A stretch of 64,000 nt of DNA, from contig JAMPAT010000004.1 of the NCBI GenBank assembly GCA_023667095.1, forward strand, positions 1 through 64,000, read 5' to 3'. Shown piece by piece: positions 1 through 9,962 of this stretch (position 1 is its first letter; the number at the start of each line of letters is the position of its first letter). The translations under genes were made by a program, and so were the position numbers. The notes beneath the pieces were generated by a model, which saw nothing but the letters and a program-made list of their open reading frames with translations, did not search any database and was not told where the DNA came from. This DNA comes from Bacteroidales bacterium (GTDB lineage: Bacteria > Bacteroidota > Bacteroidia > Bacteroidales > UBA932).

Positions 1-423
1 ATATTCTGCAAAAGTCATCTGCCATACAGAAAATTTCAGTAATTTTGTCATCGGTAATCATCACAGCGATTGTTTTTGTGGTTTTGATGTGTCTGCTTAT
101 TCAAATACACCCCCCCCTTGCTATTTTACTAATATACAATTAATTATATTTAATCAATCTCGTCGAACTGACGTGTTGGTTATGTAATTACGGGTACGGA
201 ATATTCCATACCTGTCTCTGTATAATCTGTTGATATTCTGTTGATTGTATTTTGCAAAGAATGCAGCCTCGCCTCAGCGGCGTATGTGCAGCCAGTGGCA
301 AAAAATCCCGACATTCCGGCATGCAAGACTGATTTCTTGAATGAAAAGTCTTATATTTGTATGATTGGCCGTTACAGTCCAGCATGATATTGATATTAAT
401 GACAGAATATAAAAACAGAAAGG
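1..423. other. Left-edge intergenic region with C8 tract
   Basis: No convincing gene is visible here. The stretch is AT-rich around 118-160 and holds a run of eight C at 110-117. The one ORF on the minus strand (188-385) is Cys/Pro-rich with no recognisable domain and looks like chance. A TAnnTTTG-type -7 element for the M20 peptidase lies at 352-359. Confidence 0.6.
352..359 (+). promoter_or_regulatory. Candidate -7 element for the M20 peptidase gene
   Basis: TATATTTG matches the Bacteroidota -7 consensus TAnnTTTG, about 65 bp before the start codon at 424. No good TTTG -33 box is seen at the usual 17-23 nt spacing, so this is only a candidate. Confidence 0.4.
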
Positions 424-1770
424 ATGAAAAATTATATCGGGAAAAACAGGGAGCGGTTCTTCGATGAACTGTTCTCGCTGCTAAGGATTCCTTCAGTCAG
501 CTCTTCGCCTGAACATGGAAAAGACATGGAACGCTGTGCGCAGAGGCTTGTGGAACTGCTTATGGAAGCAGGTGCGGATGAGGCCGCCGTATATCAGACA
601 GACGGGCATCCGGTGGTTTTCGGACAGAAGCTCATTGACCCTGAGGCAGAGACAGTACTTGTGTACGGACATTATGACGTGCAGCCTGTCGACCCTATAG
701 AACTGTGGAAATCAGACCCGTTCGAGCCTGAGATACGTGACGGGGCGATCTATGCACGCGGTGCCAATGATGACAAGGGGCAGCTCTTCATGCATATCAA
801 GGCCTTTGAATTCATGGTACGTGAAGCAGGTCTAAGGCATAATGTGAAATTCATTCTCGAGGGAGAGGAGGAAATCGGCAGCCCTTCGCTTGCAAAATGG
901 GCAAAGGAGCATAAGGATATGCTTGCCGCAGACATTATACTTGTCTCGGATACTACAATGATTTCAGAGTCCGTGCCGTCCATTAATTGCGGAATGCGCG
1001 GACTTTCTTATGTCGAGGTAAAGGTGACAGGTCCGAACAAGGACCTCCACTCCGGACATTATGGCGGTGCTGTAGCCAATCCGGTAAATGTGCTCTGCGA
1101 CATGATTTCATCACTTATTGACAAGGACGGGCATATCACTGTGAAAGGCTTCTATGACGATGTCGTGGAACTTTCTGCAGAAGACCGCGCAAAGCTTGCA
1201 CGTGCACCGTTTGACATGGACGAGTACAAATCATTCCTTGATATCAATGAAGTCAAGGGAGAGAAAGGATATACGACCCTTGAGCGTACCGGAATCCGTC
1301 CATGCCTGGATGTGAACGGAATATGGGGAGGATTTATAGGGGAAGGCTCCAAGACTGTGCTTCCGTCTGAAGCACACGCAAAAATCTCCATGCGTCTTGT
1401 ACCGAACCAGGACAGCGAGACCATAACAAGGCTTTTCTGCGAGCATTTCAAGGCAATTGCACCTGATTATGTGAAGGTTGAGGTCAAGCCTTGCCACGGG
1501 GGAGACGGCTTCCTTATACCGATTTCATCCAGAGCATACCAGGCTGCATCCAAGGCAATGGCCGAGGTCTATGGTGTTGAGCCTGTCCCTAGCAGGGGCG
1601 GAGGCAGCATCCCGATTCTTGCGGACCTGCAGCGCATCCTCGGCATCGACCCTCTTCTGATGGGGTTCGGCCTGGAACGTGACACAATCCATTCTCCGAA
1701 TGAGAGCTATCTGTTGAAGCAGCTGTTTGCAGGAATGGAGTCAATCGCCCTTTTCTATAGATATTATTAG
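424..1770 (+). CDS. M20 family dipeptidase (zinc metallopeptidase)
   Basis: Cytosolic M20-type metallopeptidase, likely cleaving dipeptides or other small amide substrates. The 448 residues match the usual length of M20 dipeptidases. Expected metal-site residues are visible: H83 and D85 in GHYDVQP, bridging D116 in ARGANDDKG, the catalytic pair E149-E150 in EGEEEIGS, D176 in VSDT, and H423 in the C-terminal IHSPNE. A dimerisation domain should lie between about residues 195 and 320. There is no signal peptide. The gene stands about 150 bp before pyrF and may be separately transcribed. The exact substrate cannot be read from sequence. Confidence 0.9.
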   Translation: MKNYIGKNRERFFDELFSLLRIPSVSSSPEHGKDMERCAQRLVELLMEAGADEAAVYQTDGHPVVFGQKLIDPEAETVLVYGHYDVQPVDPIELWKSDPFEPEIRDGAIYARGANDDKGQLFMHIKAFEFMVREAGLRHNVKFILEGEEEIGSPSLAKWAKEHKDMLAADIILVSDTTMISESVPSINCGMRGLSYVEVKVTGPNKDLHSGHYGGAVANPVNVLCDMISSLIDKDGHITVKGFYDDVVELSAEDRAKLARAPFDMDEYKSFLDINEVKGEKGYTTLERTGIRPCLDVNGIWGGFIGEGSKTVLPSEAHAKISMRLVPNQDSETITRLFCEHFKAIAPDYVKVEVKPCHGGDGFLIPISSRAYQAASKAMAEVYGVEPVPSRGGGSIPILADLQRILGIDPLLMGFGLERDTIHSPNESYLLKQLFAGMESIALFYRYY

Positions 1771-1922
1771 CCTGTCCGGCTGCCGGAACCGGTTCTTTGA
1801 AAACGGCATGGATTGAGCAAAAGCCCACATTTGAGTCTCCATCCTATGGGATGGTGCACGGACAGTGGCAGATGAATGCCCTATCCGGTATTTTATTGTT
1901 AAAAGATTAATATACAGAATAT

Positions 1923-2771
1923 ATGGACAGAGAACAGTTATACAGCCAGATAAAGGCAAAGGGCACAATGCTTTGTGTCGGTCTTGATGTGGATTTCGAC
2001 AAGATGCCGGAGCATATAAAGGCACTTTCCCGTGGAGGTGAGGTGGCTGCAATGGGAAAGCTTTTCAAGGGAAAGGCGCGCTCGATTGTTGAATTCAACA
2101 AGGCCATAGTTGATGCAACTGCAGGACACTGTGTCGCGTATAAGCCGAATCTTGCGTTCTACGAGTGCTATGGCGCAGACGGAATAAGGGCCCTGGAGGC
2201 AACAGTTGACTATATCCGGAGCAATTATCCGGATCAATTCCTGATTGCAGATGCCAAAAGGGGAGACATCGGCAATACAGCAAAAATGTATGCAAAGGCA
2301 TTTTTCGAGGAGATGGACTTCGATGCCGTTACTGTTGCACCTTATATGGGTGCAGACAGTGTGACTCCTTTCCTCGGCTACAAGGACAAGTGGGCAATAG
2401 TCCTGGCTCTGACTTCAAATGCTTCCGCAATGCAGTTCCAGAGTGCACAGAAAGATGGCAAGCCTCTGTATCAGGCAGTAATGGAGGAGATGATGTCAAT
2501 CTCCACACCAGACAACATGATGTTTGTAGTAGGTGCGACCAAGGCTGACAAGCTGGAGGAGATCCGTGGATTCTGTCCGGATAATTTCCTTCTTGTCCCT
2601 GGTGTCGGTGCCCAGGGAGGCTCTGCGGAAGAGGTAATCGCGCATGGGGCCAATGACCATGGCGGCCTGCTGATCAACTCATCACGCGGCATACTGTTCG
2701 CTGACGGTACGGAGGAATTCGCCAAGGTGGCGGGCAAGGTGGCGGGAGAGACTGCCGTGTACCGTATTTAG
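1923..2771 (+). CDS. pyrF: Orotidine 5'-phosphate decarboxylase, long type
   Basis: Converts OMP to UMP, the last step of de novo pyrimidine synthesis. The catalytic cluster is present as DAKRGDIGNTA (D110, K112, D115), preceded by the substrate-binding VGLDVDFDK segment near residues 19-27. At 282 residues it belongs to the longer OMP decarboxylase group common in Bacteroidota rather than the ~230-residue E. coli type. The C-terminal GVGAQGG and SSRGILFA stretches fit the phosphate-binding end of the TIM barrel. The GH31 gene follows after 30 bp, so the two may be cotranscribed although unrelated in function. Confidence 0.95.
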   Translation: MDREQLYSQIKAKGTMLCVGLDVDFDKMPEHIKALSRGGEVAAMGKLFKGKARSIVEFNKAIVDATAGHCVAYKPNLAFYECYGADGIRALEATVDYIRSNYPDQFLIADAKRGDIGNTAKMYAKAFFEEMDFDAVTVAPYMGADSVTPFLGYKDKWAIVLALTSNASAMQFQSAQKDGKPLYQAVMEEMMSISTPDNMMFVVGATKADKLEEIRGFCPDNFLLVPGVGAQGGSAEEVIAHGANDHGGLLINSSRGILFADGTEEFAKVAGKVAGETAVYRI

Positions 2772-2801
2772 TCCAGGAAAACACTAAACACAGAATAACC
2801 A

Positions 2802-5585
2802 ATGAAACGTATCGCTTTTTTTATCCTGATCCTTTCAATCATGGCCGGATGCGGAGGTGTCAGACGCTCCGGCAACAATGTCATAGTCAACGCAGAGAAC
2901 GGTGAAAAGGTCCGCATAGAGGTAATTTCCGGCAATATGGTAAGGGTATCTGCAGCTCCTGAAGGTGCCGGCTTTTCATCAAGGAAATCCTTGGCAGTAT
3001 TGGAAAATCCTGGAAAACAATGTGATTTCATACTTGAAAAGTCGGACAGCGTGGCTGTAATCACCACTTCTTCATTGACGGTCAATGTCAGCAGGGCAAC
3101 AGGAAAGGTAACATTCAATGACCTGGACGGAAATGCCATGCTGGAGGAGGACAGGAGGGAATTCTCGAAAATCGAGGTTGACGGTGATAAAGGGTATTCG
3201 GTAAGGCAGGTGTTCATGTCGCCTGCTGATGAGGCATTCTATGGCCTTGGACAGCACCAGAGCGATGAATTCAATTACAAAGGGAAGAATGAAATATTGT
3301 ATCAGTACAATACGAAAGTATCAGTGCCGTTCATAGTTTCCACCAAAGGGTATGGATTGCTGTGGGACAACTGTTCCCTGACACGCTGGGGCGACCCCCG
3401 GGACTATGCCCAGCTCGATGAGGCTTTTGCCGTACCAGGGCTGAAGGCCACCTACAGGGCTTCTGACGGTACTGTCATAGAGCGTACCGAGAGCCGTCTT
3501 GACTATTCTGACCTTGACAAGGTCAATGAGTTCCCGGAGGGTTTCATGGACAGATTCTATGGCTCGACAATAACATGGGAGGGAGACATTGTTCCGGAAG
3601 AAGACGGGATATATCGTTTTATATTGTATTATGCCGGATATACAACAGTATTTGTTGACGGTGAAGAAATCGTGCCGGAGCATTGGCGCACGGCATGGAA
3701 TCCCAACAGCGTGAAATTCCAGCTTGACATGGAAGCTGGAAAGCCGAGGCATCTGAAGGTGCTGTGGCGTCCTGACGGGGGCGTTTCATATCTTTCGCTG
3801 AAGGCCTTGACCCCGGTTCCTGCCATGGAACAGGAAAAACAGTCATGGTGGAGCGAGATGGGGGACCAGGTTGACTATTATTTCATAGCAGGAGCAAATG
3901 CGGACAAGGTAATTTCCGGCTATCGCCAGCTTACGGGCAAAAGCCAGATTATGCCGAAATGGGCTATGGGGTATTGGCAGAGCCGCGAGCGTTACAAGAC
4001 ACAGGATGAACTCCTCGGGGCACTTGCGGAGAACCGACGCCGTGGAATCGGGATAGACAATATCGTGATGGACTGGTCATATTGGGAGGAGGATGCCTGG
4101 GGAAGCCATGAGTTTGACCCGGTACGTTTCCCTGACCCTAAGGCCATGATAGACAGTGTTCATGCTATGAATGCCAATATAATGATTTCTGTATGGCCGA
4201 AATTCTATGCCTCCACTGAGCATTACAGGGAACTTGACGCAATTGGCGCAATGTACAGGCGTGCAGTCCAGGACAGTGTAAGGGACTGGATCGGACCTGG
4301 ATATATCGGTTCATTCTATGACGCATACAATCCAAAGGCGCGTGAGCTGTTCTGGGAGCAGATGAGCGGGCATCTCTTCTCTAAAGGAATCGATGCGTGG
4401 TGGATGGACGCCTCCGAGCCTGACATCCTTTCGAATGCTTCGCTTGAATACCGCAAGGCACTCTCGACCCCGACATATCTCGGTTCATCTACACGCTATC
4501 TCAATGCCTATGCCCTGATGAATGCCGAGGCAATATATGAGGGACAGCGCGGAGAGTCACCGGACCAGAGGGTGTTCCTGCTGACCAGATCCGGCTTTGC
4601 AGGATTGCAGAGATATTCTACGGCCACATGGTCAGGTGATATCGGTACCTGCTGGGAGGACATGAAGGCGCAGATTTCTGCAGGATTGAACTTCGCCATG
4701 TCCGGAATACCATATTGGACACAGGACATCGGTGGCTTCTGCGTACAGAAAAAGTTTGAGACAGCCGTGGAGGGTACTCCGGAGATGGAGGAATGGCGTG
4801 AGCTCAATGCCAGGTGGCATCAATGGGGCGCATTCTGCCCTCTGTACCGCTCCCATGGGCAGTATCCTTACCGTGAAATCTATAATATAGCTCCTGAAAG
4901 TCATCCTGCATACAGAAGCATGATATATTATAACAAATTAAGGTACAGGCTTATGCCTTATATCTACACAATGGCGGCTGGTACATGGTTCAACGACGGG
5001 ACCATAATGCGTCCGCTTGCAATGGATTTTCCAGATGACCCGGATGTACGTGAAATAGGTGACCAATTCATGTTTGGCTCAGCAATAATGGTCTGCCCAG
5101 TCTATGAATACGGTGCACGTAGCCGGGATGTATATTTCCCTGAAGGACTGTGGTATGACATGAGGACAGGGGAGTGTGTTGAGGGTGGATGCAGACGTGC
5201 CGTACAGGCTCCTTATGAATATACCCCGGTATATGTCCGTGCCGGAAGCATAGTGCCTATGGGACCGGAAATTGAATATACGTCCCAGGAACAGGACGGC
5301 TCGCTGACTCTTGAAGTATATGCAGGGGCGGATGCTTCATTCGAACTCTATGAGGATGAGGGAGTGAACTACAATTATGAGAAAGGTATCTTCTCCACAA
5401 TACGTTTTGACTGGGATGATTCAGGATGCTCCCTTGTTGCCGGTGAACGTAACGGCTCGTTTCCCGGGATGTTCAAGGAAAGGGAAATCTTTGTAAGGGT
5501 GCACGATACAACGGGCGAGACAACAGGGTACAGCTTCCGCTATGACGGAAAAGAAAGAGTCTGTCAGATTGGCTCTCAAAATTGA
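2802..5585 (+). CDS. GH31 alpha-glycosidase lipoprotein (alpha-xylosidase-like) with PA14 insert
   Basis: Surface or periplasmic glycoside hydrolase of family 31. The N-terminus is a lipoprotein signal with lipobox near MAGC (about residue 17). The core shows the expected order: an N-terminal beta domain, a PA14-like insert at roughly residues 245-340 (WEGDIVPEEDGIYRF onward), then the catalytic barrel with nucleophile D536 in WWMDASEPD and likely acid/base D613 in TWSGDIGTCW. A C-terminal beta domain follows. A PA14 insert and a WWMDASEPD nucleophile motif are typical of Bacteroidota alpha-xylosidases, so xylosidase activity is favoured over glucosidase, but this is an inference. No SusCD pair is adjacent; it sits behind pyrF. 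Confidence 0.88.
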   Translation: MKRIAFFILILSIMAGCGGVRRSGNNVIVNAENGEKVRIEVISGNMVRVSAAPEGAGFSSRKSLAVLENPGKQCDFILEKSDSVAVITTSSLTVNVSRATGKVTFNDLDGNAMLEEDRREFSKIEVDGDKGYSVRQVFMSPADEAFYGLGQHQSDEFNYKGKNEILYQYNTKVSVPFIVSTKGYGLLWDNCSLTRWGDPRDYAQLDEAFAVPGLKATYRASDGTVIERTESRLDYSDLDKVNEFPEGFMDRFYGSTITWEGDIVPEEDGIYRFILYYAGYTTVFVDGEEIVPEHWRTAWNPNSVKFQLDMEAGKPRHLKVLWRPDGGVSYLSLKALTPVPAMEQEKQSWWSEMGDQVDYYFIAGANADKVISGYRQLTGKSQIMPKWAMGYWQSRERYKTQDELLGALAENRRRGIGIDNIVMDWSYWEEDAWGSHEFDPVRFPDPKAMIDSVHAMNANIMISVWPKFYASTEHYRELDAIGAMYRRAVQDSVRDWIGPGYIGSFYDAYNPKARELFWEQMSGHLFSKGIDAWWMDASEPDILSNASLEYRKALSTPTYLGSSTRYLNAYALMNAEAIYEGQRGESPDQRVFLLTRSGFAGLQRYSTATWSGDIGTCWEDMKAQISAGLNFAMSGIPYWTQDIGGFCVQKKFETAVEGTPEMEEWRELNARWHQWGAFCPLYRSHGQYPYREIYNIAPESHPAYRSMIYYNKLRYRLMPYIYTMAAGTWFNDGTIMRPLAMDFPDDPDVREIGDQFMFGSAIMVCPVYEYGARSRDVYFPEGLWYDMRTGECVEGGCRRAVQAPYEYTPVYVRAGSIVPMGPEIEYTSQEQDGSLTLEVYAGADASFELYEDEGVNYNYEKGIFSTIRFDWDDSGCSLVAGERNGSFPGMFKEREIFVRVHDTTGETTGYSFRYDGKERVCQIGSQN

Positions 5586-5628
5586 AAATCATCCCTGCCA
5601 AATTGAATTGCCTCCCCAAGAGTTGGAT

Positions 5629-5713
5629 TGAACAGCACCCCAAAAGTTAGGCACAAAACTTTTGGGGTGCTTTATGTATAGACGCCATAATTTTGAAGAA
5701 AGACTGAATATGG
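5629..5713 (+). mobile_element. IS3-family (IS150-like) left-end remnant with truncated orfA
   Basis: The segment opens with a TG-starting end resembling IS3-family terminal repeats (TGAACAGCACCCC, 5629-5641). A perfect 14-bp inverted repeat follows, GCACCCCAAAAGTT at 5635-5648 and its complement at 5657-5670. An ATG at 5674 then begins MYRRHNFEERLNMV, which resembles the start of IS150-type OrfA proteins (motif xFExRLxxV). The reading frame then runs into the tail of the opposing sdaA gene, so the rest of the IS has been lost. The hairpin may now act as a terminator for the pyrF-GH31 transcript. Confidence 0.65.
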
Positions 5714-6964
5714 TCAGCGTTGCTCCACAACTTTTGCAAGGCCTCCCTCGGCGGTCTCCTTATAGACTGACGGGAGGTCTTTTCCTGTCTCTTTCATTAC
5801 ATTGACAACCTGGTCGAAAGAGACCCTGTGCAGCCCGTCTGTATAGAGGGCATAGATGCTGGCATCCAGTGCACGCGCTGCTGCATAGGCATTCCTCTCT
5901 ATACATGGAATCTGTACCAGTCCGCATACAGGGTCACATGTAAGCCCTAGATGATGCTCCAGCCCCATTTCCGCTGCATATTCTATCTGTGACGGGCTTC
6001 CGCCCATAAGCTGCGTAGCTGCAGCTGCTGCCATTGCGCAGGCCACGCCTACTTCTCCCTGGCATCCTACCTCAGCTCCGGATACAGAGGCATTCTGCTT
6101 TACGACATTTCCGACAATGCCGGCTGTGGCAAGCGACCTGACAATCCTCTTGTCGCTGAATCCATATACTTTTTTCAGGTGGTAGAGTACTCCCGGGACA
6201 ACTCCGCAGGAACCGCATGTAGGTGCAGTCACGATTGTGCCTCCGCATGCATTCTCCTCGCTCACGGCAAGGGCGTATGAAAATATAAGTCCACGTGTCC
6301 TCAGGACATCCTTGTAGCCCTCAGCGCGTATGAAATAGCTTGACGCCTTCCTCCTGAGGTGAAGCGGGCCAGGCAATGCACCTTCCTGGTCAATGCCTCT
6401 CTCCACTGCTTCGCACATTACTTTCCAGACCTGTTCCAGGTGTTCCCAGAACCCTGGTGTGGAGCCTTCCTTCTCGTCTACATATTCCCAGAATGCCTTG
6501 CCATTGTGGTTGCACCATTCCAGGATTTCGCTGAGGGTGTCAAGCCCGTAGTATTCCGGAGATACATTCTCTTCCTCCGGAATCTCATCACAGACAATGT
6601 CGCCTCCACCTATGCTGTAGTAGGTCCAGCTGTCAAGGGCAGCCCCTTCTGCATCCATGGCTGATATGGACATCCCGTTTGGATGCCTCTGGAGGAATTC
6701 CTTTGGCTTCCATATTATCTCAACCTGGGTACGGTCTTCCTGGGGGCATCCGTTCTTGTCCTGCCATGAAGAAAAAGCCTCCCTTATGGCCTCGTCCGTA
6801 AGGTGTCCCTTTCCTGTCGCTGCCAGTGAACCATACAGGCTTACGCTAAGCCTTACTGTCTCCGGATGATTTTCAAGATATGAGGCTATGGCCTTGTATG
6901 GTCCCATTGTGTGGCTGCTTGAAGGCCCTTTCCCGATTTTGTATATGTCCCTTATGCTTTTCAT
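5714..6964 (-). CDS. sdaA: L-serine ammonia-lyase, single-chain iron-sulfur type
   Basis: Deaminates L-serine to pyruvate and ammonia using an oxygen-labile [4Fe-4S] cluster. The 416-residue chain carries both the beta domain (GPSSSHTMGP near residues 13-22) and the alpha domain (TCGSCGVVPG, KQNASVSGAEVGCQGEVG, CDPVCGLVQIPC), whose cysteines ligate the cluster. This fused form is the usual one in Bacteroidota. It is the last gene of a leftward run and follows the Gfo/Idh/MocA gene by 32 bp. Its stop codon directly abuts an IS3-family remnant. Confidence 0.95.
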   Translation of the reverse strand: MKSIRDIYKIGKGPSSSHTMGPYKAIASYLENHPETVRLSVSLYGSLAATGKGHLTDEAIREAFSSWQDKNGCPQEDRTQVEIIWKPKEFLQRHPNGMSISAMDAEGAALDSWTYYSIGGGDIVCDEIPEEENVSPEYYGLDTLSEILEWCNHNGKAFWEYVDEKEGSTPGFWEHLEQVWKVMCEAVERGIDQEGALPGPLHLRRKASSYFIRAEGYKDVLRTRGLIFSYALAVSEENACGGTIVTAPTCGSCGVVPGVLYHLKKVYGFSDKRIVRSLATAGIVGNVVKQNASVSGAEVGCQGEVGVACAMAAAAATQLMGGSPSQIEYAAEMGLEHHLGLTCDPVCGLVQIPCIERNAYAAARALDASIYALYTDGLHRVSFDQVVNVMKETGKDLPSVYKETAEGGLAKVVEQR

Positions 6965-6996
6965 ATTTAGTAAGTTGCTTGGAACTGTACTTGAAA

Positions 6997-7980
6997 TTAC
7001 AGTATCTCGCCAGGGAAATGTACTCCCCAGTCTGCCCGCAGGCTGTCCATAATTTCCATTACCTTTATAATTTCGCTGTGCGGCATTGCCTCAGTCTCAA
7101 TCTTTCCTGCCTCTATGGCATCTATACATGCCTGAACCTCATATTCGAATCCGGTAATCTGCTCCGGCACTGGATGGCTCTCCTGCAGGACATGCATATT
7201 GTCGTATACATCAATCCTCAAAGGGTTGTTGATGTTGTCAACCACGACATATCCGTTCTCACCACGTATGATTCCCTGCCTGTCATCGGCACATTCCGCG
7301 CATGCTGTAAGTATGGCTGTGCGCCCGTCCCTGTAGATGAAGACAATGTTGTCTGTCAAGTCGACTCCTGTCATGGATCTCGTACATGTGGAGACAATCC
7401 TTTCCACGTCATGCCCGAAATTCATCAGTGCGAAATTGATGCAGTAGACTCCGAGGTCCAGCAGGGCACCGCCGCCAAGCTCAGGACACATTATCCTGTC
7501 CTTCCACGCCACCGGGTAGCCGAGATGCGCAGTCAGGAGTACAGGTTTGCCGATTGCCCCGCTTCCTATGATGCCATCAATGATTCTCCTTGACGGAAGG
7601 TAGCGTGTCCATATGGCCTCTGCAAGGAAAATACCCTTTTCGTGCGAGAGGGAAATCACATCCATTGTCTCCCTCGCGTTGAGCATGAAAGATTTCTCGC
7701 AGAGTACCGGTTTGCCTTTTTCAAGGCACATCCTTACATGGCTGTAGTGGAATGAGTGCGGTGTGGCTACATATATTAGCTGCACCAGCGGGTCTTCTGC
7801 AAGCTCCTCATAGCATCCGTATGACTTTGCAAAGCCCCATTTCGCCGCAAATTCCTCTGCCTTCTCCTTGTCCCGTGAAGCAATGGCATATGCCTCCACG
7901 TTGTCCATCCCCCTGAGGGTGGCGGACATTTTCTCTGCTATATGTCCGGCTCCGATTATGCCTATCCTGAATCTTTCCAT
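6997..7980 (-). CDS. Gfo/Idh/MocA family NAD(P)-dependent oxidoreductase
   Basis: Predicted sugar- or polyol-type dehydrogenase, cytosolic, 327 residues. The N-terminal Rossmann fold begins with GIIGAGHIAEK (residues 8-18), and the family motif CEKSF carries K96, the lysine normally near the substrate. The C-terminal half is the alpha/beta substrate domain (GGGALLDLGVY near the middle is typical). It lies between the S9 peptidase (6-bp gap) and sdaA in one leftward run. The substrate cannot be inferred from the neighbours. Confidence 0.88.
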   Translation of the reverse strand: MERFRIGIIGAGHIAEKMSATLRGMDNVEAYAIASRDKEKAEEFAAKWGFAKSYGCYEELAEDPLVQLIYVATPHSFHYSHVRMCLEKGKPVLCEKSFMLNARETMDVISLSHEKGIFLAEAIWTRYLPSRRIIDGIIGSGAIGKPVLLTAHLGYPVAWKDRIMCPELGGGALLDLGVYCINFALMNFGHDVERIVSTCTRSMTGVDLTDNIVFIYRDGRTAILTACAECADDRQGIIRGENGYVVVDNINNPLRIDVYDNMHVLQESHPVPEQITGFEYEVQACIDAIEAGKIETEAMPHSEIIKVMEIMDSLRADWGVHFPGEIL

Positions 7981-7986
7981 AGATGC

Positions 7987-9942
7987 CTACAGGTATGTCT
8001 CTATGTATTCGCTGACCTTGTTGTAAAGGTGTACACGCTCCATTCCGAACATGTTGTGCTCGGCAGTGGGGTATGGGAAATAGTCTACCTGTACATTGTT
8101 GTCTATGCACTCCTGCACGAAGCTTAGGCTGTTCTGCCATACCACGACTGGGTCAACAGCTCCCTGGCATATAAGCAGCTTGCCTTTCAGGTCCTTGGCC
8201 TTGTTGATCAGGCTGACTTTCCCATATCCCTCCCGGTTCACAGCCGGGTTGTCCATATACCTCTCTCCGTACATCACCTCGTACCATTTCCAGTCAATCA
8301 CAGGACCACCTGCCACTGCTACCTTGAAAATGTCCGGATAATTGGTAATCAATGAGATTGTCATGAACCCGCCATAGCTCCATCCGTGTACAGCAATGTG
8401 ATCGCTGTCAACGAAAGGCTGGCTCATCATCATCCTGACACCTTCAATCTGGTCAGCCATTTCAGCCTGTCCGCATTGTCCATGTATAGCCTGCTCGAAA
8501 TCAAGTCCACGGTTCTGTGTGCCCCTGTTGTCCTGTACATAGACGATATATCCGCGCTGGGCCATATACATTTCCCATCTGCGCAGCTCTGCCATATAGG
8601 TGTTGCGCACCATCTGTGAATGAGGGCCTCCATAGACATACAGGACCATAGGATATTTCCTTGAAGGATCGAAGTCCTTGGGCAGGATAACCCTATAGTA
8701 ATTGTCGTATTTGCCGTCCGCGCTCTTTACACTTCCAAGCCTTATTTCTGAATATGCGTAGTCCAGTGTCGGATCCTCAGCTGTGTACAGGTTAGTCCTC
8801 TTCTTGCCGTCAGTTGTACACAGGTCAGTCACTCCTGGAACAGAGATATTGCTGTAAAAGTCTATGAACTGCCTGAAGTCCGGGCTGAGTGATACAGTGT
8901 GCCAGCCTTCGGCAAATGTGAGCCTTGTCTTTTTCCCGGTCTTTATATTTACCTTGAACAGATGGTTCTCAACAGGGGAGACCTCTGCGGAAGTGTAATA
9001 GACATCCTTGCCGTCATTGCCTATGTATGCGACATCTGCGTCTGTGACTGTCAGCCTTTTCTGCATTCCGTCTGTGTTGCAGAGGTAAAGGCTGCGGTAG
9101 CCGTCCCTGTTGGCCGTGCGGTAGATGAAGCTGTCTTTGCTGCCCTCAATGAAATAGAGAGGGTCGAGAGGCTCCACATATCTGTCGTTGTCCTCCGAAA
9201 GCACTGTCTTTACAAATTCTCCAGTGGATGCATTGTACATGTTGAGCTTCATGTGCTTCTGGCTGCGGTCAACTACCTGGATGAATATGTTCCTGCTGTC
9301 CGGTGACCACGTTACATTGGTCAGGTAGCGGTCATGTCCGAAATCATTGGCCTTTACATGGAGCGTGTCACCTGACTCTACATTGTATATGCAGAGTCTC
9401 AGCACTTCTGAGGCCATTCCTGCCATAGGGTATTTTATCTGCATAAGCTTGCCGGTCCTTGACTTGATGTCCAGAAGGGGAAAATCCGTTACGGCACTCT
9501 CATCCTTGCGGTAGAATGCAAGCAGGCTGCGGTCCGGAGACCAGAATATCCCGCCACTTATCCCGAACTCGTTGCGGCTGACAGCCTGCCCGTAGACAAT
9601 GTTTCTGTTGCAGTCTTCAGCTATCGCTGTGACATTGCCGAGAGTATCGCGGAGGTACAGTCCGTTTCCCTCCGTAAAGGCCTCAAAGCGATGTCTTGCC
9701 ATTAAAGGGGCTTTCCCTGTGGCCTTGACTGCCTTGTATGATTTGCCCTCCTTTTCCCATCTGAACCTTTCATTCTGAGGATAAAGTTCCCTTGAGAGGA
9801 TGGTCTCCTCCATTGTCAGTATCTTGCCTGTGGACCCATTGGCAGGACGCGATGCAAATGTACCCGGAATCTCCTGCGCGTGCATGCCGGCAGGAAGCAT
9901 TGCAGCCGCCATGGCTGCAAGAAAGCAATTTCTTATTTTCAT
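7987..9942 (-). CDS. S9 family peptidase, dipeptidyl-peptidase IV-like
   Basis: Exported serine peptidase with an N-terminal signal peptide (MKIRNCFLAAMAAAM, ending near MHAQ), a beta-propeller N-terminal domain and a C-terminal alpha/beta-hydrolase domain. The catalytic triad is visible as S522 in HGWSYGGFMT, D597 in CQGAVDPVV and H629 in AEHNMFG. The 651 residues are somewhat short for S9B enzymes (about 700-740). It likely acts in the periplasm, releasing dipeptides. It follows two small hypothetical genes and precedes the Gfo/Idh gene in a tightly packed run. Confidence 0.9.
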   Translation of the reverse strand: MKIRNCFLAAMAAAMLPAGMHAQEIPGTFASRPANGSTGKILTMEETILSRELYPQNERFRWEKEGKSYKAVKATGKAPLMARHRFEAFTEGNGLYLRDTLGNVTAIAEDCNRNIVYGQAVSRNEFGISGGIFWSPDRSLLAFYRKDESAVTDFPLLDIKSRTGKLMQIKYPMAGMASEVLRLCIYNVESGDTLHVKANDFGHDRYLTNVTWSPDSRNIFIQVVDRSQKHMKLNMYNASTGEFVKTVLSEDNDRYVEPLDPLYFIEGSKDSFIYRTANRDGYRSLYLCNTDGMQKRLTVTDADVAYIGNDGKDVYYTSAEVSPVENHLFKVNIKTGKKTRLTFAEGWHTVSLSPDFRQFIDFYSNISVPGVTDLCTTDGKKRTNLYTAEDPTLDYAYSEIRLGSVKSADGKYDNYYRVILPKDFDPSRKYPMVLYVYGGPHSQMVRNTYMAELRRWEMYMAQRGYIVYVQDNRGTQNRGLDFEQAIHGQCGQAEMADQIEGVRMMMSQPFVDSDHIAVHGWSYGGFMTISLITNYPDIFKVAVAGGPVIDWKWYEVMYGERYMDNPAVNREGYGKVSLINKAKDLKGKLLICQGAVDPVVVWQNSLSFVQECIDNNVQVDYFPYPTAEHNMFGMERVHLYNKVSEYIETYL

Positions 9943-9962
9943 GTCTATCTGCTGTTCTTCTG

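Noticed and set aside
188-385. 65-aa minus-strand ORF at the left edge
   Set aside because: No domain, Cys-rich composition and no promoter; taken as chance.
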